From the NCBI RefSeq assembly GCF_001536285.1, contig NZ_FAOZ01000007.1, positions 384,225-448,224 on the forward strand: DNA of 64,000 nt, written 5' to 3'. A program made the position numbers and the translations under genes. Below the pieces are notes generated by a model, which was given only the letters and a program-made list of their open reading frames with translations, was not told the origin of the DNA and ran no database searches. This DNA is from Parafrankia irregularis (GTDB lineage Bacteria > Actinomycetota > Actinomycetes > Frankiales > Frankiaceae). Below, piece after piece: positions 26,209 through 35,677 of this stretch (positions are counted from its first letter, which is position 1; each line of letters starts with the position of its first letter).

Positions 26209-26961
26209 TCAGCCGGCCGCCGGTGCCCGAAGCGTCCGATCGAACAGTGCCAGCGACCGCTCCCAGTGACGCTGCGCCGCCGCCTCGTCGTACACGGCGA
26301 AATCCGGCATCGCGAAGCCGTGCAACGCCGGGAGCACCTCGGCCTCGTAGTCGACCTTCGCTTCATCCAACGCGGCCAGCAGCCGCGCATGGTCCGCCTC
26401 GGTGTGATGGCTGTCGTCGCGCGCCGCCGCGATGTACAACGCGCCCTGGATCTGCCCGGCCTGGTGATACGGACTCGACGGATCGTCCGTCGCCAGCCCG
26501 CCACCGTGGATCGACGCCGCCGCCGCGATCCGCTCGCCAAGCGCCGTCGCCGCGGTGAACGCCAGCCGGCCGCCAATGCAGTACCCGATGATCCCGGCCG
26601 GACCGGCCACCACACCCGGCTCGCCCGTGAGCGCATCGAGCAGCGAACCGAGATCGGCCATCACCGCGGGCGGAGTCGCCTTGGTGAAACGATCACCCAT
26701 CTTCGCCCGCAGCGACGGATCCGAGAAGTCCGTCGAGACCGAGCCGGTGGTCGCCTCGTCCGTCCGGTAGAAGATGTTCGGCACCGCGACCAGATAGCCC
26801 GAGCCGGACAGCCGCTGCGCCATGCCCAGCACCGTGTCCCGCACACCGAAGGCATCCGGCAGCATGATCACGACCGGCGCCGGGGTTCCGCCGCCTGGTG
26901 CGAACAGATAGGTGTCGAGCACGCCGTCCGCTGTCACTACGTCACGCCGGGTAAACGCCAT
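26209..26961 (-). CDS. dienelactone-hydrolase family protein
   Basis: 250 residues from ATG 26961 (GAAGG 8-9 nt upstream; GTG 26970 is an alternative). Catalytic triad: Cys128 in GYCIGG, an Asp in AARDDSHH, and His214 in PALHGFAMPD. The N-terminal MLPDAFGVRDTV is typical for the DLH family, which hydrolyses cyclic ester bonds in chloroaromatic breakdown but is widespread with unknown natural substrates. The upstream 387-nt gap holds the repeat described at 27224. Confidence 0.85.
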   Translation of the reverse strand: MAFTRRDVVTADGVLDTYLFAPGGGTPAPVVIMLPDAFGVRDTVLGMAQRLSGSGYLVAVPNIFYRTDEATTGSVSTDFSDPSLRAKMGDRFTKATPPAVMADLGSLLDALTGEPGVVAGPAGIIGYCIGGRLAFTAATALGERIAAAASIHGGGLATDDPSSPYHQAGQIQGALYIAAARDDSHHTEADHARLLAALDEAKVDYEAEVLPALHGFAMPDFAVYDEAAAQRHWERSLALFDRTLRAPAAG

Positions 26962-27151
26962 TGTCCGCACCTTCGCCTTCCAGTCATGTCACCTGACACT
27001 CCGGGCCCGGTGGGCGAGCACCGGTAGGTGACCTCGACGCGGCCCACCCACATCACAAGACGTCTACCAGGCAGGACGCGGCGATGTGGCAGGCGGGTTC
27101 CGCTTTGTGCCGCCGCCGCCGATCCGGCATGCAAACAAAACGATCAAGGCG

Positions 27152-27173
27152 CTCCGCGCCGCTGGGCGCGGAG
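27152..27173 (-). terminator. hairpin, candidate terminator for the minus-strand peptidase
   Basis: Arms CTCCGCGCC (27152-27160) and GGCGCGGAG (27165-27173), loop GCTG. On the minus strand it is followed by TTGATCGTTTTGTTT, T-rich for this genome, 180 nt after the peptidase stop. Confidence 0.45.
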
Positions 27174-27223
27174 TTTGTAAGGAGGTGATCGAAACGGGCG
27201 TTTCGGCGGGTTCCGAGGTCGAT

Positions 27224-27272
27224 CAAGATCGAAAATGGCAGGGCTGGGTCGTCAACACTGTTGATTATCTTG
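27224..27272 (+). repeat. 49-nt composite repeat, copy A
   Basis: CAAGATC, then 20 unconserved nt, then GTCAACACTGTTGAT, then TATCTTG. The ends CAAGAT/ATCTTG form a 6-bp inverted repeat and the core is palindromic (TCAACA C TGTTGA). Same structure as copies at 29172 and 61648. Confidence 0.8.
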
Positions 27273-27348
27273 AGGGGAGGGGGGGGAAGGAGTGGGATGC
27301 CGGTGTCCGGCCCGACCAGCAGAGGTCGGCGGACACCGGCAGACGGTC

Positions 27349-29082
27349 TCACTCCGGCGGTGAGCCCACCGCGGCCGGCGGGCTCGTACAGGTCACGTCG
27401 CCCCTCGGCGACGTCCCGTTCTGCAGATAGGCGTTGACCGCGCCGTCCACGCATCCGCTGCGGCCCGGGTACACCCCATGTACCCGGGCATCCCGAAGCG
27501 TCACCAGGCGGGAGGCGCTCAACACCCGGTGCAGGGCCCGGGCACCCGCGTAGGGCGTGCGGTTGTCCTTCTCCGCGGCGACGACCAGCGCCGGAACCGC
27601 GTTCGCGACCCGCGTCGGTGGCTCCACCGGCCGCACCGGCCAGAAGGCACATGGTGTGATGTTCCAGATCGCACCGGCCACATGCCGCTGTGCGCCGGTG
27701 TGCCGGCGTACGTCGGCCAGATAGTCACCGGCGATCCGGGACGCCGGCACGTCACCGCACAGCACTGCCAGCTGCGCGCTCTGGAACGCACTGACCACCG
27801 AGCCGCCGGCGCCGGCGTCGGTTCCCGCGTGCGCGTGGGCACCGGGCAGGGCCGGACCATCCGTCGCGAGCCCCTGGAGGAACTCGGTGAGGTACGGGTT
27901 CGCCGCCGGGGCACGGCCGTCCGCGGCGTCCGCGAAGGCACGCACGCCCATCGCGAGAACCGCCGCGGCGTCCTCGCTGTCATCGATCAGCGAAGCGATG
28001 AGCAGCCGCGGGATGTCCGACGCGTCGTAGCGCACACCGTCCACGGTCAACGGCCGGCGTGCGGCGGCCTGGTAGATCCGGTCCACGGTATGCAGCACCT
28101 GCGCGGCGGTGCGCCCCAGCGCGAACTGCGCGTCCTGCCCGGCGGCCCAGGCCGCCCACTCCCCCAGCGCCGCCTCGAGCAGATCCCCGCTGCCGCGCAG
28201 CACCCGCGGGCTGTACGTCGCCGGATCCACCGCACTGTCCAGGACGAACCGGTCCACCCGGTCCGGGAACATCTGCATGTACACGGCCCCCAGGTAGGTG
28301 CCGTAGGAGTAGCCCAGGTAGGACGTCGTGGCCGCCCCGAGCGCCGCGCGGACGACGTCCATGTCCCGCGCGGTGTTGCGGGTCGAGGCGAACGGCAGCA
28401 CATCGGCGTGCGCCGAGCAGCCCGCGGCCGTCGCGGCCTGCTCGGCGGCCACCCGCTCGAAGCTGTCCTGGTCAGGCCCGGCGGCACGCAGCCAGTCGGC
28501 GCCCAGGGCCGGCCCACAGTCCAGCGCCGAGCTGCGCCCGACGAAACGGGGATCCATCGCGACGAGGTCGAAGCGGTCCGCCGTCGGGCCGAGCATCGCG
28601 CGGATGTCGGCGACGGCGTCCACCGCGCCGCCGCCGGGCCCGCCCAGGTTGACCATGAGCGGACCGCGCCGGTGCGCCTGGTCCACCGCGCGGATCCGGG
28701 CCAGCCCCAGGGTGATCGTCCGCCCGGTCGGGCGTGCGTAGTCCAGCGGAACGCTGACGTCGGCGCACTGCGCGCCGACGTTGTCCAGGTAACCGCCGAC
28801 CGCGTCGTTCGGGCCGACCTGGCACTCTTGCCAGCGCACGGTCTGGCTCTCGAAGGGGGCGAGCAGGGGGTTCCCACTCGCCACGGGAAGGGCCGCGGCC
28901 GACGCGCCGGCGCGTGGCACGACGAGTGACGCGGCGCCGACGAGCATCGCCGCGCCCAGCGCGGTACCGCGCGCGGGTAGCTGCCCGCGGCCGCGCCGCG
29001 CGCCGCCACGATGCCTGCCGAGGGGTTGTCTGCCAGGTTGTCGTCTGGTGGCCGACCGGATGTCGGAAGTGTGGAGTCTCAT
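27349..29082 (-). CDS. secreted tripeptidyl aminopeptidase (alpha/beta hydrolase)
   Basis: 577 residues. N-terminus is Arg-rich followed by a hydrophobic core (GAAMLVGAASLVVPRAGASA), a signal peptide for export. The mature domain begins WQECQVGPNDAVGG. Fold landmarks: oxyanion NLGGPGGGAVDAV, nucleophile Ser259 in YLGYSYGTYLG, acid in AAEKDNRTPYAG and His in DARVHGVYPG. The C-terminal TAP-like domain begins at the latter segment with a Cys (SGCVDG). Streptomyces relatives (Tap, SlpD/SlpE) remove tripeptides from secreted proteins. The segment directly 5' is a strong hairpin (29092-29124). Confidence 0.85.
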   Translation of the reverse strand: MRLHTSDIRSATRRQPGRQPLGRHRGGARRGRGQLPARGTALGAAMLVGAASLVVPRAGASAAALPVASGNPLLAPFESQTVRWQECQVGPNDAVGGYLDNVGAQCADVSVPLDYARPTGRTITLGLARIRAVDQAHRRGPLMVNLGGPGGGAVDAVADIRAMLGPTADRFDLVAMDPRFVGRSSALDCGPALGADWLRAAGPDQDSFERVAAEQAATAAGCSAHADVLPFASTRNTARDMDVVRAALGAATTSYLGYSYGTYLGAVYMQMFPDRVDRFVLDSAVDPATYSPRVLRGSGDLLEAALGEWAAWAAGQDAQFALGRTAAQVLHTVDRIYQAAARRPLTVDGVRYDASDIPRLLIASLIDDSEDAAAVLAMGVRAFADAADGRAPAANPYLTEFLQGLATDGPALPGAHAHAGTDAGAGGSVVSAFQSAQLAVLCGDVPASRIAGDYLADVRRHTGAQRHVAGAIWNITPCAFWPVRPVEPPTRVANAVPALVVAAEKDNRTPYAGARALHRVLSASRLVTLRDARVHGVYPGRSGCVDGAVNAYLQNGTSPRGDVTCTSPPAAVGSPPE

Positions 29083-29091
29083 CGCCAGTCA

Positions 29092-29124
29092 GGATCACGG
29101 CGGACGGTTCCGCCGCCGTGATCC
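29092..29124. promoter_or_regulatory. strong inverted repeat directly upstream of the peptidase start
   Basis: 12-bp perfect arms GGATCACGGCGG (29092-29103) and CCGCCGTGATCC (29113-29124) with a 9-nt loop, only 9 nt upstream of the peptidase ATG. In the mRNA it would fold into a hairpin occupying the ribosome-binding region; as DNA it could be a repressor site. Confidence 0.6.
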
Positions 29125-29171
29125 CGGGAAACCAGGCGTTTCTACGATCAGCCCGACATGGGTCGGGGCTT

Positions 29172-29220
29172 CAAGATCATTTTGGCTCACACCGGGGCGT
29201 CAACACTGTTGACTATCTTG
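29172..29220 (+). repeat. 49-nt composite repeat, copy B
   Basis: CAAGATC, 20 nt, GTCAACACTGTTGAC, TATCTTG. It begins 90 nt upstream of the peptidase start, 22 nt downstream of the IclR stop. Confidence 0.8.
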
Positions 29221-29242
29221 TTCTGATCTCCCGTTCCACAGG

Positions 29243-30066
29243 TCAGCGGCGCAGGAGGTGGTCGGCACAGGCCGAGGCGACGGGCAGCAGCCGGGCCGCG
29301 AGCGGCTCGACGTCGGCGGCCGTGATCCGGCTGGCCGGCCCCGACACGGACAGCGCGGCGGGCGCCCGGCCGGACAGATCCGTCAGCGGGAAGGCCACAC
29401 AGCGCACACCCGCCTCCTCCTCGCCGTCGTCTGTGGCGTAGCCCCGTTGTCGGATGTCGGCGAGCTCGGCGCGCAGTGCCGACGGGTCGGTGATCGTGGT
29501 CGCGGTGCGCCGCGGCAGGCCGCTGCGCTCGAGCAGCGCCCGCAGTGCCGGCTCCGGCAGGAAGGCCAGCATCGCCTTTCCCACCCCGGTGCTGTGCGCC
29601 GGCGCCCGGTTGCCGATCTCGGTGAACATGCGCAGCCGGCGCGGCGAGGCGGCCTGCGCCACATAGACCACCTGGTCGGCTTCCAGGACCGCGAGGTTGG
29701 CCGTCTCCCCCGACACCGCCACGGCCTCGCCGAGGAACGGCTCGGCACCGGCCGCGAGCAGCCGTTGCGCCGCGTTGCCCAACCCGATCAGCCGGGCACC
29801 GGGCGCGTAGCGGCGATCGGCGTCCTGCCGCACCCAGCCGCGTTCGTGCAGCGCCCGCAGCAGCCGGTGGACGGTCGGCTGCGGCAGGCCGGTGGCGCGC
29901 GCGAGGTCGGTGAGCCCGGCGCCGTCGCCGGCCGCGGCCAGCAGCTCGACCAGCGCCAGCGCACGGTCGACGGACTGCACCGAGCCCGCCGCCCGTTCCG
30001 GCGCAGGCGGCGGGCTCGGTGCGCCGTCCGCTGATGGGTCCACCGGCGGATCGGCCGCCGGCGAGG

Positions 30067-30070
<4 letters not shown>
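29243..30070 (-). CDS. IclR-family transcriptional regulator
   Basis: 275 residues, ATG overlapping the malate synthase stop (ATGA). N-terminal HTH about residues 29-85: [40 protein letters not shown], with the wing [14 protein letters not shown]. The C-terminal effector domain is [40 protein letters not shown] and the typical [20 protein letters not shown]. Position next to malate synthase strongly suggests it regulates glyoxylate/malate metabolism, as IclR does for aceBAK. Confidence 0.9.
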
Positions 30071-31728
<1,658 letters not shown>

Positions 31729-31807
31729 CGCGGTTCTCCTTCACGGATCGGGGACGTCCACGCGGATCGGATGACGAGCCTGGAGTTCCACCAGCTGGAA
31801 CATCCAC

Positions 31808-31821
31808 TTCGTATGACGGAA
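31808..31821. promoter_or_regulatory. putative IclR-type operator upstream of aceB
   Basis: TTCGTATGACGGAA, with TTCCGT-like arms (TTCGT and ACGGAA, one base missing on one side), about 80 nt upstream of the malate synthase ATG. Many IclR-family regulators bind TTCC/GGAA-armed palindromes. It lies in a 319-nt divergent gap (31729-32047) that otherwise holds nothing recognised. Confidence 0.5.
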
Positions 31822-32047
31822 TCCTATCCGCGGCCGCGGGTGGGCGGCGGGCTGGCGCCACCCGGCGCCAGCACCTGGCCACCGGTCCGGCCAGCTGACC
31901 GCACAGCCTGACAACCGCCCAGGAAAGCCGGACAAAGGACCAGGTCAGCGCGGTGGCGGCGGGCGCGGTGGGCCGGTTGACTTGGCTGCGACGGGCCGCC
32001 GTGCGCGGCCCGCGCCCGCCGTCGTCGCCGCCGAAGGAGACGTTCCC

Positions 32048-32809
32048 GTGCCCGAGTCCCCAACCCGCGTCGCGATCGTCACCGGAGCCGCCCGTGGCAT
32101 CGGCGCCGCCATCGCGCAGCGCCTGGCCGGCGACGGCCTGGCGGTGGCCGTGCTCGACCTGGAGGAGTCCGCGACGAAGAGCACCGTCGAGGCGATCATC
32201 GCCGCGGGCGGGAGGGCGATCGGCCTCGGCGCCGACGTCGCCGACGCGGTCGCGGTCGACGCGGCGGTCGCCCGGGTCGCGGCCGAGCTGGGCGCACCGA
32301 CCGTGCTGGTCAACAACGCCGGCATCACCCGCGACAACATGCTGTTCAAGATGACCGAGGTCGACTGGGACTCGGTCATGGGCGTGCACCTGCGCGGATC
32401 GTTCCTCATGTCACGCGCCGCCCAGAAGTACATGGTGGACGCGAGGTGGGGCCGGATCGTGAACCTGTCCAGCATCTCGGCGCTGGGCAACCGCGGGCAG
32501 GCGAACTACGCGGCCGCCAAGGCCGGCCTGCAGGGCTTCACCAAGACGCTGGCGATCGAGCTGGGCAAGTTCGGCATCACCGTGAACTGTGTCGCGCCCG
32601 GTTTCATCGTCAGTGACATGACCCGCGCGACCGCCCAGCGCATGGGGGTGGACTGGGAGGAGTACGTGGCCGCGGCGACGGCGGCGATCCCGGTTGGCCG
32701 CCCCGGGCAGGTCACCGACATCGCCAATGCGGTGTCGTTCTTCGTCGGTGCGGCCGCGAGCTTCGTCTCCGGGCAGATCCTCTACGTCGCCGGCGGCCCG
32801 AAGGCCTGA
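32048..32809 (+). CDS. short-chain dehydrogenase/reductase (FabG-like)
   Basis: 253 residues from GTG 32048 with GAAGGAGA 8 nt upstream. NAD(P)-binding TGAARGIGAAIA, NNAG (VLVNNAGITRDNMLFKM), catalytic Ser/Tyr/Lys in NLSSISALGNRGQANYAAAKAG and the C-terminal SFFVGAAASFVSGQILYVAG. The segment ITRDNMLFKMTEVDWDSVM is typical of 3-oxoacyl-ACP reductase/acetoacetyl-CoA reductase. Divergent from malate synthase. Confidence 0.88.
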   Translation: MPESPTRVAIVTGAARGIGAAIAQRLAGDGLAVAVLDLEESATKSTVEAIIAAGGRAIGLGADVADAVAVDAAVARVAAELGAPTVLVNNAGITRDNMLFKMTEVDWDSVMGVHLRGSFLMSRAAQKYMVDARWGRIVNLSSISALGNRGQANYAAAKAGLQGFTKTLAIELGKFGITVNCVAPGFIVSDMTRATAQRMGVDWEEYVAAATAAIPVGRPGQVTDIANAVSFFVGAAASFVSGQILYVAGGPKA

Positions 32810-32984
32810 CCGCCGGCCCGCCGCGGCACCGGGCCCGGCAGGCGTTTGGTGCCGGCCGCGCGTTCTCCCTTCTCCCCCGTCCGCCAGGATGGACATAACG
32901 ACCCCGGGATTCCGTCCCGGCGGGACACGGGCGAATGTCGGGCGGGCGGCGGGGAGCGGGAGTGATCGTGCGGAGGCGGACGGC

Positions 32985-34223
32985 GTGAACCATGAGCAGG
33001 ACCCCGACCGCCTGTCCGGCCCATCCGCTGGTCACACCGCGGACCGCGCGCACAGCGCACCTGACGAACACGGCGCGGCTCACGAACACGGAGCGGACCA
33101 CGACCACGACCACGGGGTGGGCGCGCTGCGGGACCTGCTCGCCGGCGCGCTGGCCCGCCCCGTCTCCCTGGTGCGGGCCCGGCCCAAGCGCCGGCTTCCC
33201 GCCCCCGGCACGGGCGAGGCCCCGTCCGGACGGGTCGTGGCCTGCCACGTCTACGCCGACGGCCGCCGGGTGCCCGACGGCTCGAACCTGCTCACCGCGG
33301 CCCGCATCGCCCGCCGCCACCACGGCGCGTTCGCCTGGGTGGGGCTGTTCGAGCCCAGCGACACCGAGCTCAGTTCGATCGCGGAGCTCTACGGCCTGCC
33401 GGAGCTCGCGGTGGAGGACGCCATCGTCGCCCACCAGCGCCCCAAGATCGAACTGTACGGCAGCACGCTGTTCATGGTTCTCAAGACCGCCAGCTACGTG
33501 GAGCACGACGAGATCGCCGAGGACACCGAGGTCGTCGTCACCGGCGAGGTGATGGTCTTCATCGGCCCGGACTTCGTCGTGACCGTGCGGCACGGCAACC
33601 ACGGTGCCCTGGAGCAGCTGCGCGCCAACCTGGAGGGGCAGCCCGCGATGCTGCGCCACGGGCCGTCCGCGGTGCTGCACGGGGTGTGCGACGGGATCGT
33701 CGACAACTACCTGGCGCTGGTGGAACGCCTCGACGCCGACGTCGACGCCGTCGAGGCGCTGGTGTTCGAACGCTCCGCCCGGGCCCCGGTGGAGAAGCTC
33801 TACCAGCTCAAGCGCGAGCTGCTGGAGTTCAAGCACGCCGTCACCCCGCTCAACGGGCCGCTGCGCATGCTGTCGGACACCGCCCTGCCGATGATCGACC
33901 CGCACGTGCGCGACCATTTCCGGGACGTGTTCGACCACCTCGTCCAGGTGACCCAGCGGGTCGCCCACCTCGACGAGCTGCTGTCCTCGATCCTGCAGGC
34001 GACGCTGACGCAGGTGACGATCGCCCAGAACGAGGACATGCGCAAGATCAGCGCCTGGGTCGCCATCGGCGCCGTCCCGACCGCCATCGCCGGCATCTAC
34101 GGGATGAACTTCGAGCACATGCCGGAGCTGCGCGAGGTCTGGGGCTACCCGGCGGTCCTCACACTGATGGCCGTCATCTGCCTGTCCCTCCACCGGGCGT
34201 TCCGCCGCAACGGCTGGCTCTGA
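32985..34223 (+). CDS. corA: CorA-family Mg2+/divalent metal transporter
   Basis: 412 residues from GTG 32985, with CGGAGG upstream. N-terminus to about residue 45 is His/Asp-rich (HGAAHEHGADHDHDHG), an unusual addition that could bind metal. The cytoplasmic CorA domain follows (FAWVGLFEPSDTELSSIAEL, YVEHDEIAEDTEVVVTGEVM). Two C-terminal helices, with the signature YGMNFEHMPEL between them, end at WL. The family acts as a pentameric channel in the membrane. Size is longer than standard by about 90 residues because of the N-terminus. Confidence 0.9.
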   Translation: MNHEQDPDRLSGPSAGHTADRAHSAPDEHGAAHEHGADHDHDHGVGALRDLLAGALARPVSLVRARPKRRLPAPGTGEAPSGRVVACHVYADGRRVPDGSNLLTAARIARRHHGAFAWVGLFEPSDTELSSIAELYGLPELAVEDAIVAHQRPKIELYGSTLFMVLKTASYVEHDEIAEDTEVVVTGEVMVFIGPDFVVTVRHGNHGALEQLRANLEGQPAMLRHGPSAVLHGVCDGIVDNYLALVERLDADVDAVEALVFERSARAPVEKLYQLKRELLEFKHAVTPLNGPLRMLSDTALPMIDPHVRDHFRDVFDHLVQVTQRVAHLDELLSSILQATLTQVTIAQNEDMRKISAWVAIGAVPTAIAGIYGMNFEHMPELREVWGYPAVLTLMAVICLSLHRAFRRNGWL

Positions 34224-34337
34224 ACGCCGGGGTGTCCGAACGCTGGTGTGTCCCCGGATGTGGCGGGCATGCCTAGCGGGGAGCAACCAGGCAGGCGCAG
34301 CAGCAGGCGCCAACCAGTGGCGCGAGGGAGTGGTGCC

Positions 34338-35609
34338 ATGGCGCGCACGGCATCACCGGTGGGCCCGGCGAAACCACTGGACCCCGGCACGGAGCAGATC
34401 CAGGCCGATCCCGCGGTGGCCGATCTGCTGGGCGTCCTGCGCCGGCACCTGGCAATGGACGTCGCGTTCCTCGGCCGGCTCGACGAGCAGTGTCTGCTCC
34501 TGCAGGTCTTCGACGGTGACCCGGCCGCCTTCGGGCTCGCGCCGGGCAGCACCGTCCGCCGCCACGCCGCGCTCTATCCCACCGCGCTCGCGCACGACGC
34601 CCCGATCGTCATCCCGGACACCCAGGCCGACCGGCGCACCGCCCAGGCACCGATCGTGCAGGGGCTCGGAATCGGCTCGTACGCGGCGGCGCTGGTCTAC
34701 GACAACGACGACGAGGTCTACGGGCTCGTCGGCTGCCTCGGGCGGCAGCCGCGGCCGCACCTGCGGCCCCGGGACGGGCAGTTCGTCGACCTGCTGGCGG
34801 CGTTCCTGCGCGACGCGGTGATCGATCTGCGCCGGGTGTGGGAGTCCCGCAGCCACCTCTCCCGGATCATCAGCGACCTGATCGACGACGGCGGGCCCCA
34901 GATCGTGTTCCAGCCGGTGGTCAGTCTCGCCGACGGCAGCATCGCCGGGGTCGAGGCACTGTCCCGGTTCCCCGACTCGCACCGTGACCCGGAAGGCTGG
35001 TTCAAGGTCGCCGCCCAGGTGGGCCTGGGCACCGAGCTGGAGCTGGCGGCGATCCGCCACGCGCTCACCGCGCTGCCCGGCCTGCCGCCCTCGGTGGCGC
35101 TGTCACTGAACGCCGCACCGGCGACGATCGCCTCCGGCCTGCTGGGGCTGCTCCGGTCGTTCGGGGCCTGCGACCGGGTCATCGTGGAGATCACCGAACA
35201 CGAGTACTTCAGCACCGACCCGGTGGTCATGCGCGACATCCAGGCGCTGCGCTCGCTGGGCACCCGCATCGCGGTGGACGACACCGGCACCGGCTACGCC
35301 GGGCTCGAACAGCTCATCCAGCTGCGCCCCGAGATCGTCAAACTGGACTATCTGATCACCCACCTGATGGACGTCGACCCCGCGCGGCGCGCGGTCGCGG
35401 CCGCCATCGTGAGCGTCGCCCGGGAGATCGGCGGCCAGGTCATCGCGGAGGGCATCGAGTCCACCGCCGAGCTGCGGACGGCCACCGAGATCGGTATCGG
35501 CTTCGGCCAGGGCTATCTGCTCGGCCGCCCGGCCCGCACCCTGCGCGCCGCCTGCTCCCCCACCCCAGGCCTGTTCCGCCCGGACCCGGCGCCGGCGCCG
35601 GCACGCTGA
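34338..35609 (+). CDS. GAF-EAL cyclic-di-GMP phosphodiesterase
   Basis: 423 residues from ATG 34338 (GAGGGAG 7 nt upstream; the frame opens at 34248). Residues about 30-175 are a GAF-like sensory domain. Residues about 180-405 are an EAL domain: QPVVSLADGSIAGVEALSRF, LSLNAAP, IVEITEHE, AVDDTGTGYAGL, EIVKLDYLITHL, VIAEGIES and GQGYLLGRP. All metal- and substrate-binding residues (the Glu of EAL, Asn, Glu, Asp-Asp, Lys, Glu, Gln) are present, so catalytic activity is expected; only DFGTG is changed to DTGTG. No GGDEF domain. Soluble. Confidence 0.9.
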   Translation: MARTASPVGPAKPLDPGTEQIQADPAVADLLGVLRRHLAMDVAFLGRLDEQCLLLQVFDGDPAAFGLAPGSTVRRHAALYPTALAHDAPIVIPDTQADRRTAQAPIVQGLGIGSYAAALVYDNDDEVYGLVGCLGRQPRPHLRPRDGQFVDLLAAFLRDAVIDLRRVWESRSHLSRIISDLIDDGGPQIVFQPVVSLADGSIAGVEALSRFPDSHRDPEGWFKVAAQVGLGTELELAAIRHALTALPGLPPSVALSLNAAPATIASGLLGLLRSFGACDRVIVEITEHEYFSTDPVVMRDIQALRSLGTRIAVDDTGTGYAGLEQLIQLRPEIVKLDYLITHLMDVDPARRAVAAAIVSVAREIGGQVIAEGIESTAELRTATEIGIGFGQGYLLGRPARTLRAACSPTPGLFRPDPAPAPAR

Positions 35610-35677
35610 AGGCGCGCGCTCCGGGAGCCGCGGCGTCGCGGTCCATCACGGGTGGGAGTCCAGCGCGGGGTGCGGGC

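Larger units (their letters stand above)
26962..27348. other. Gap with hairpins and a 49-nt repeat copy
   Basis: No gene is supported. It contains a hairpin at 27152-27173, a 12-nt stretch (27179-27190) that is perfectly complementary to the 3' end of 16S rRNA, a short palindrome CGAAAC N4 GTTTCG (27190-27205) and the repeat at 27224-27272. Confidence 0.6.

Noticed and set aside
24620..26269. 549-residue Arg-rich open frame over the coiled-coil gene
   Set aside because: Extremely Arg/Pro-rich out-of-frame translation of an Ala/Glu-rich coiled coil; no start signal.
27224..27272. 49-nt repeat as integron attC site or transcription terminator
   Set aside because: No R'/R'' consensus (GTTRRRY) and the core palindrome has only a 1-nt centre, which cannot form a hairpin loop; no T run.
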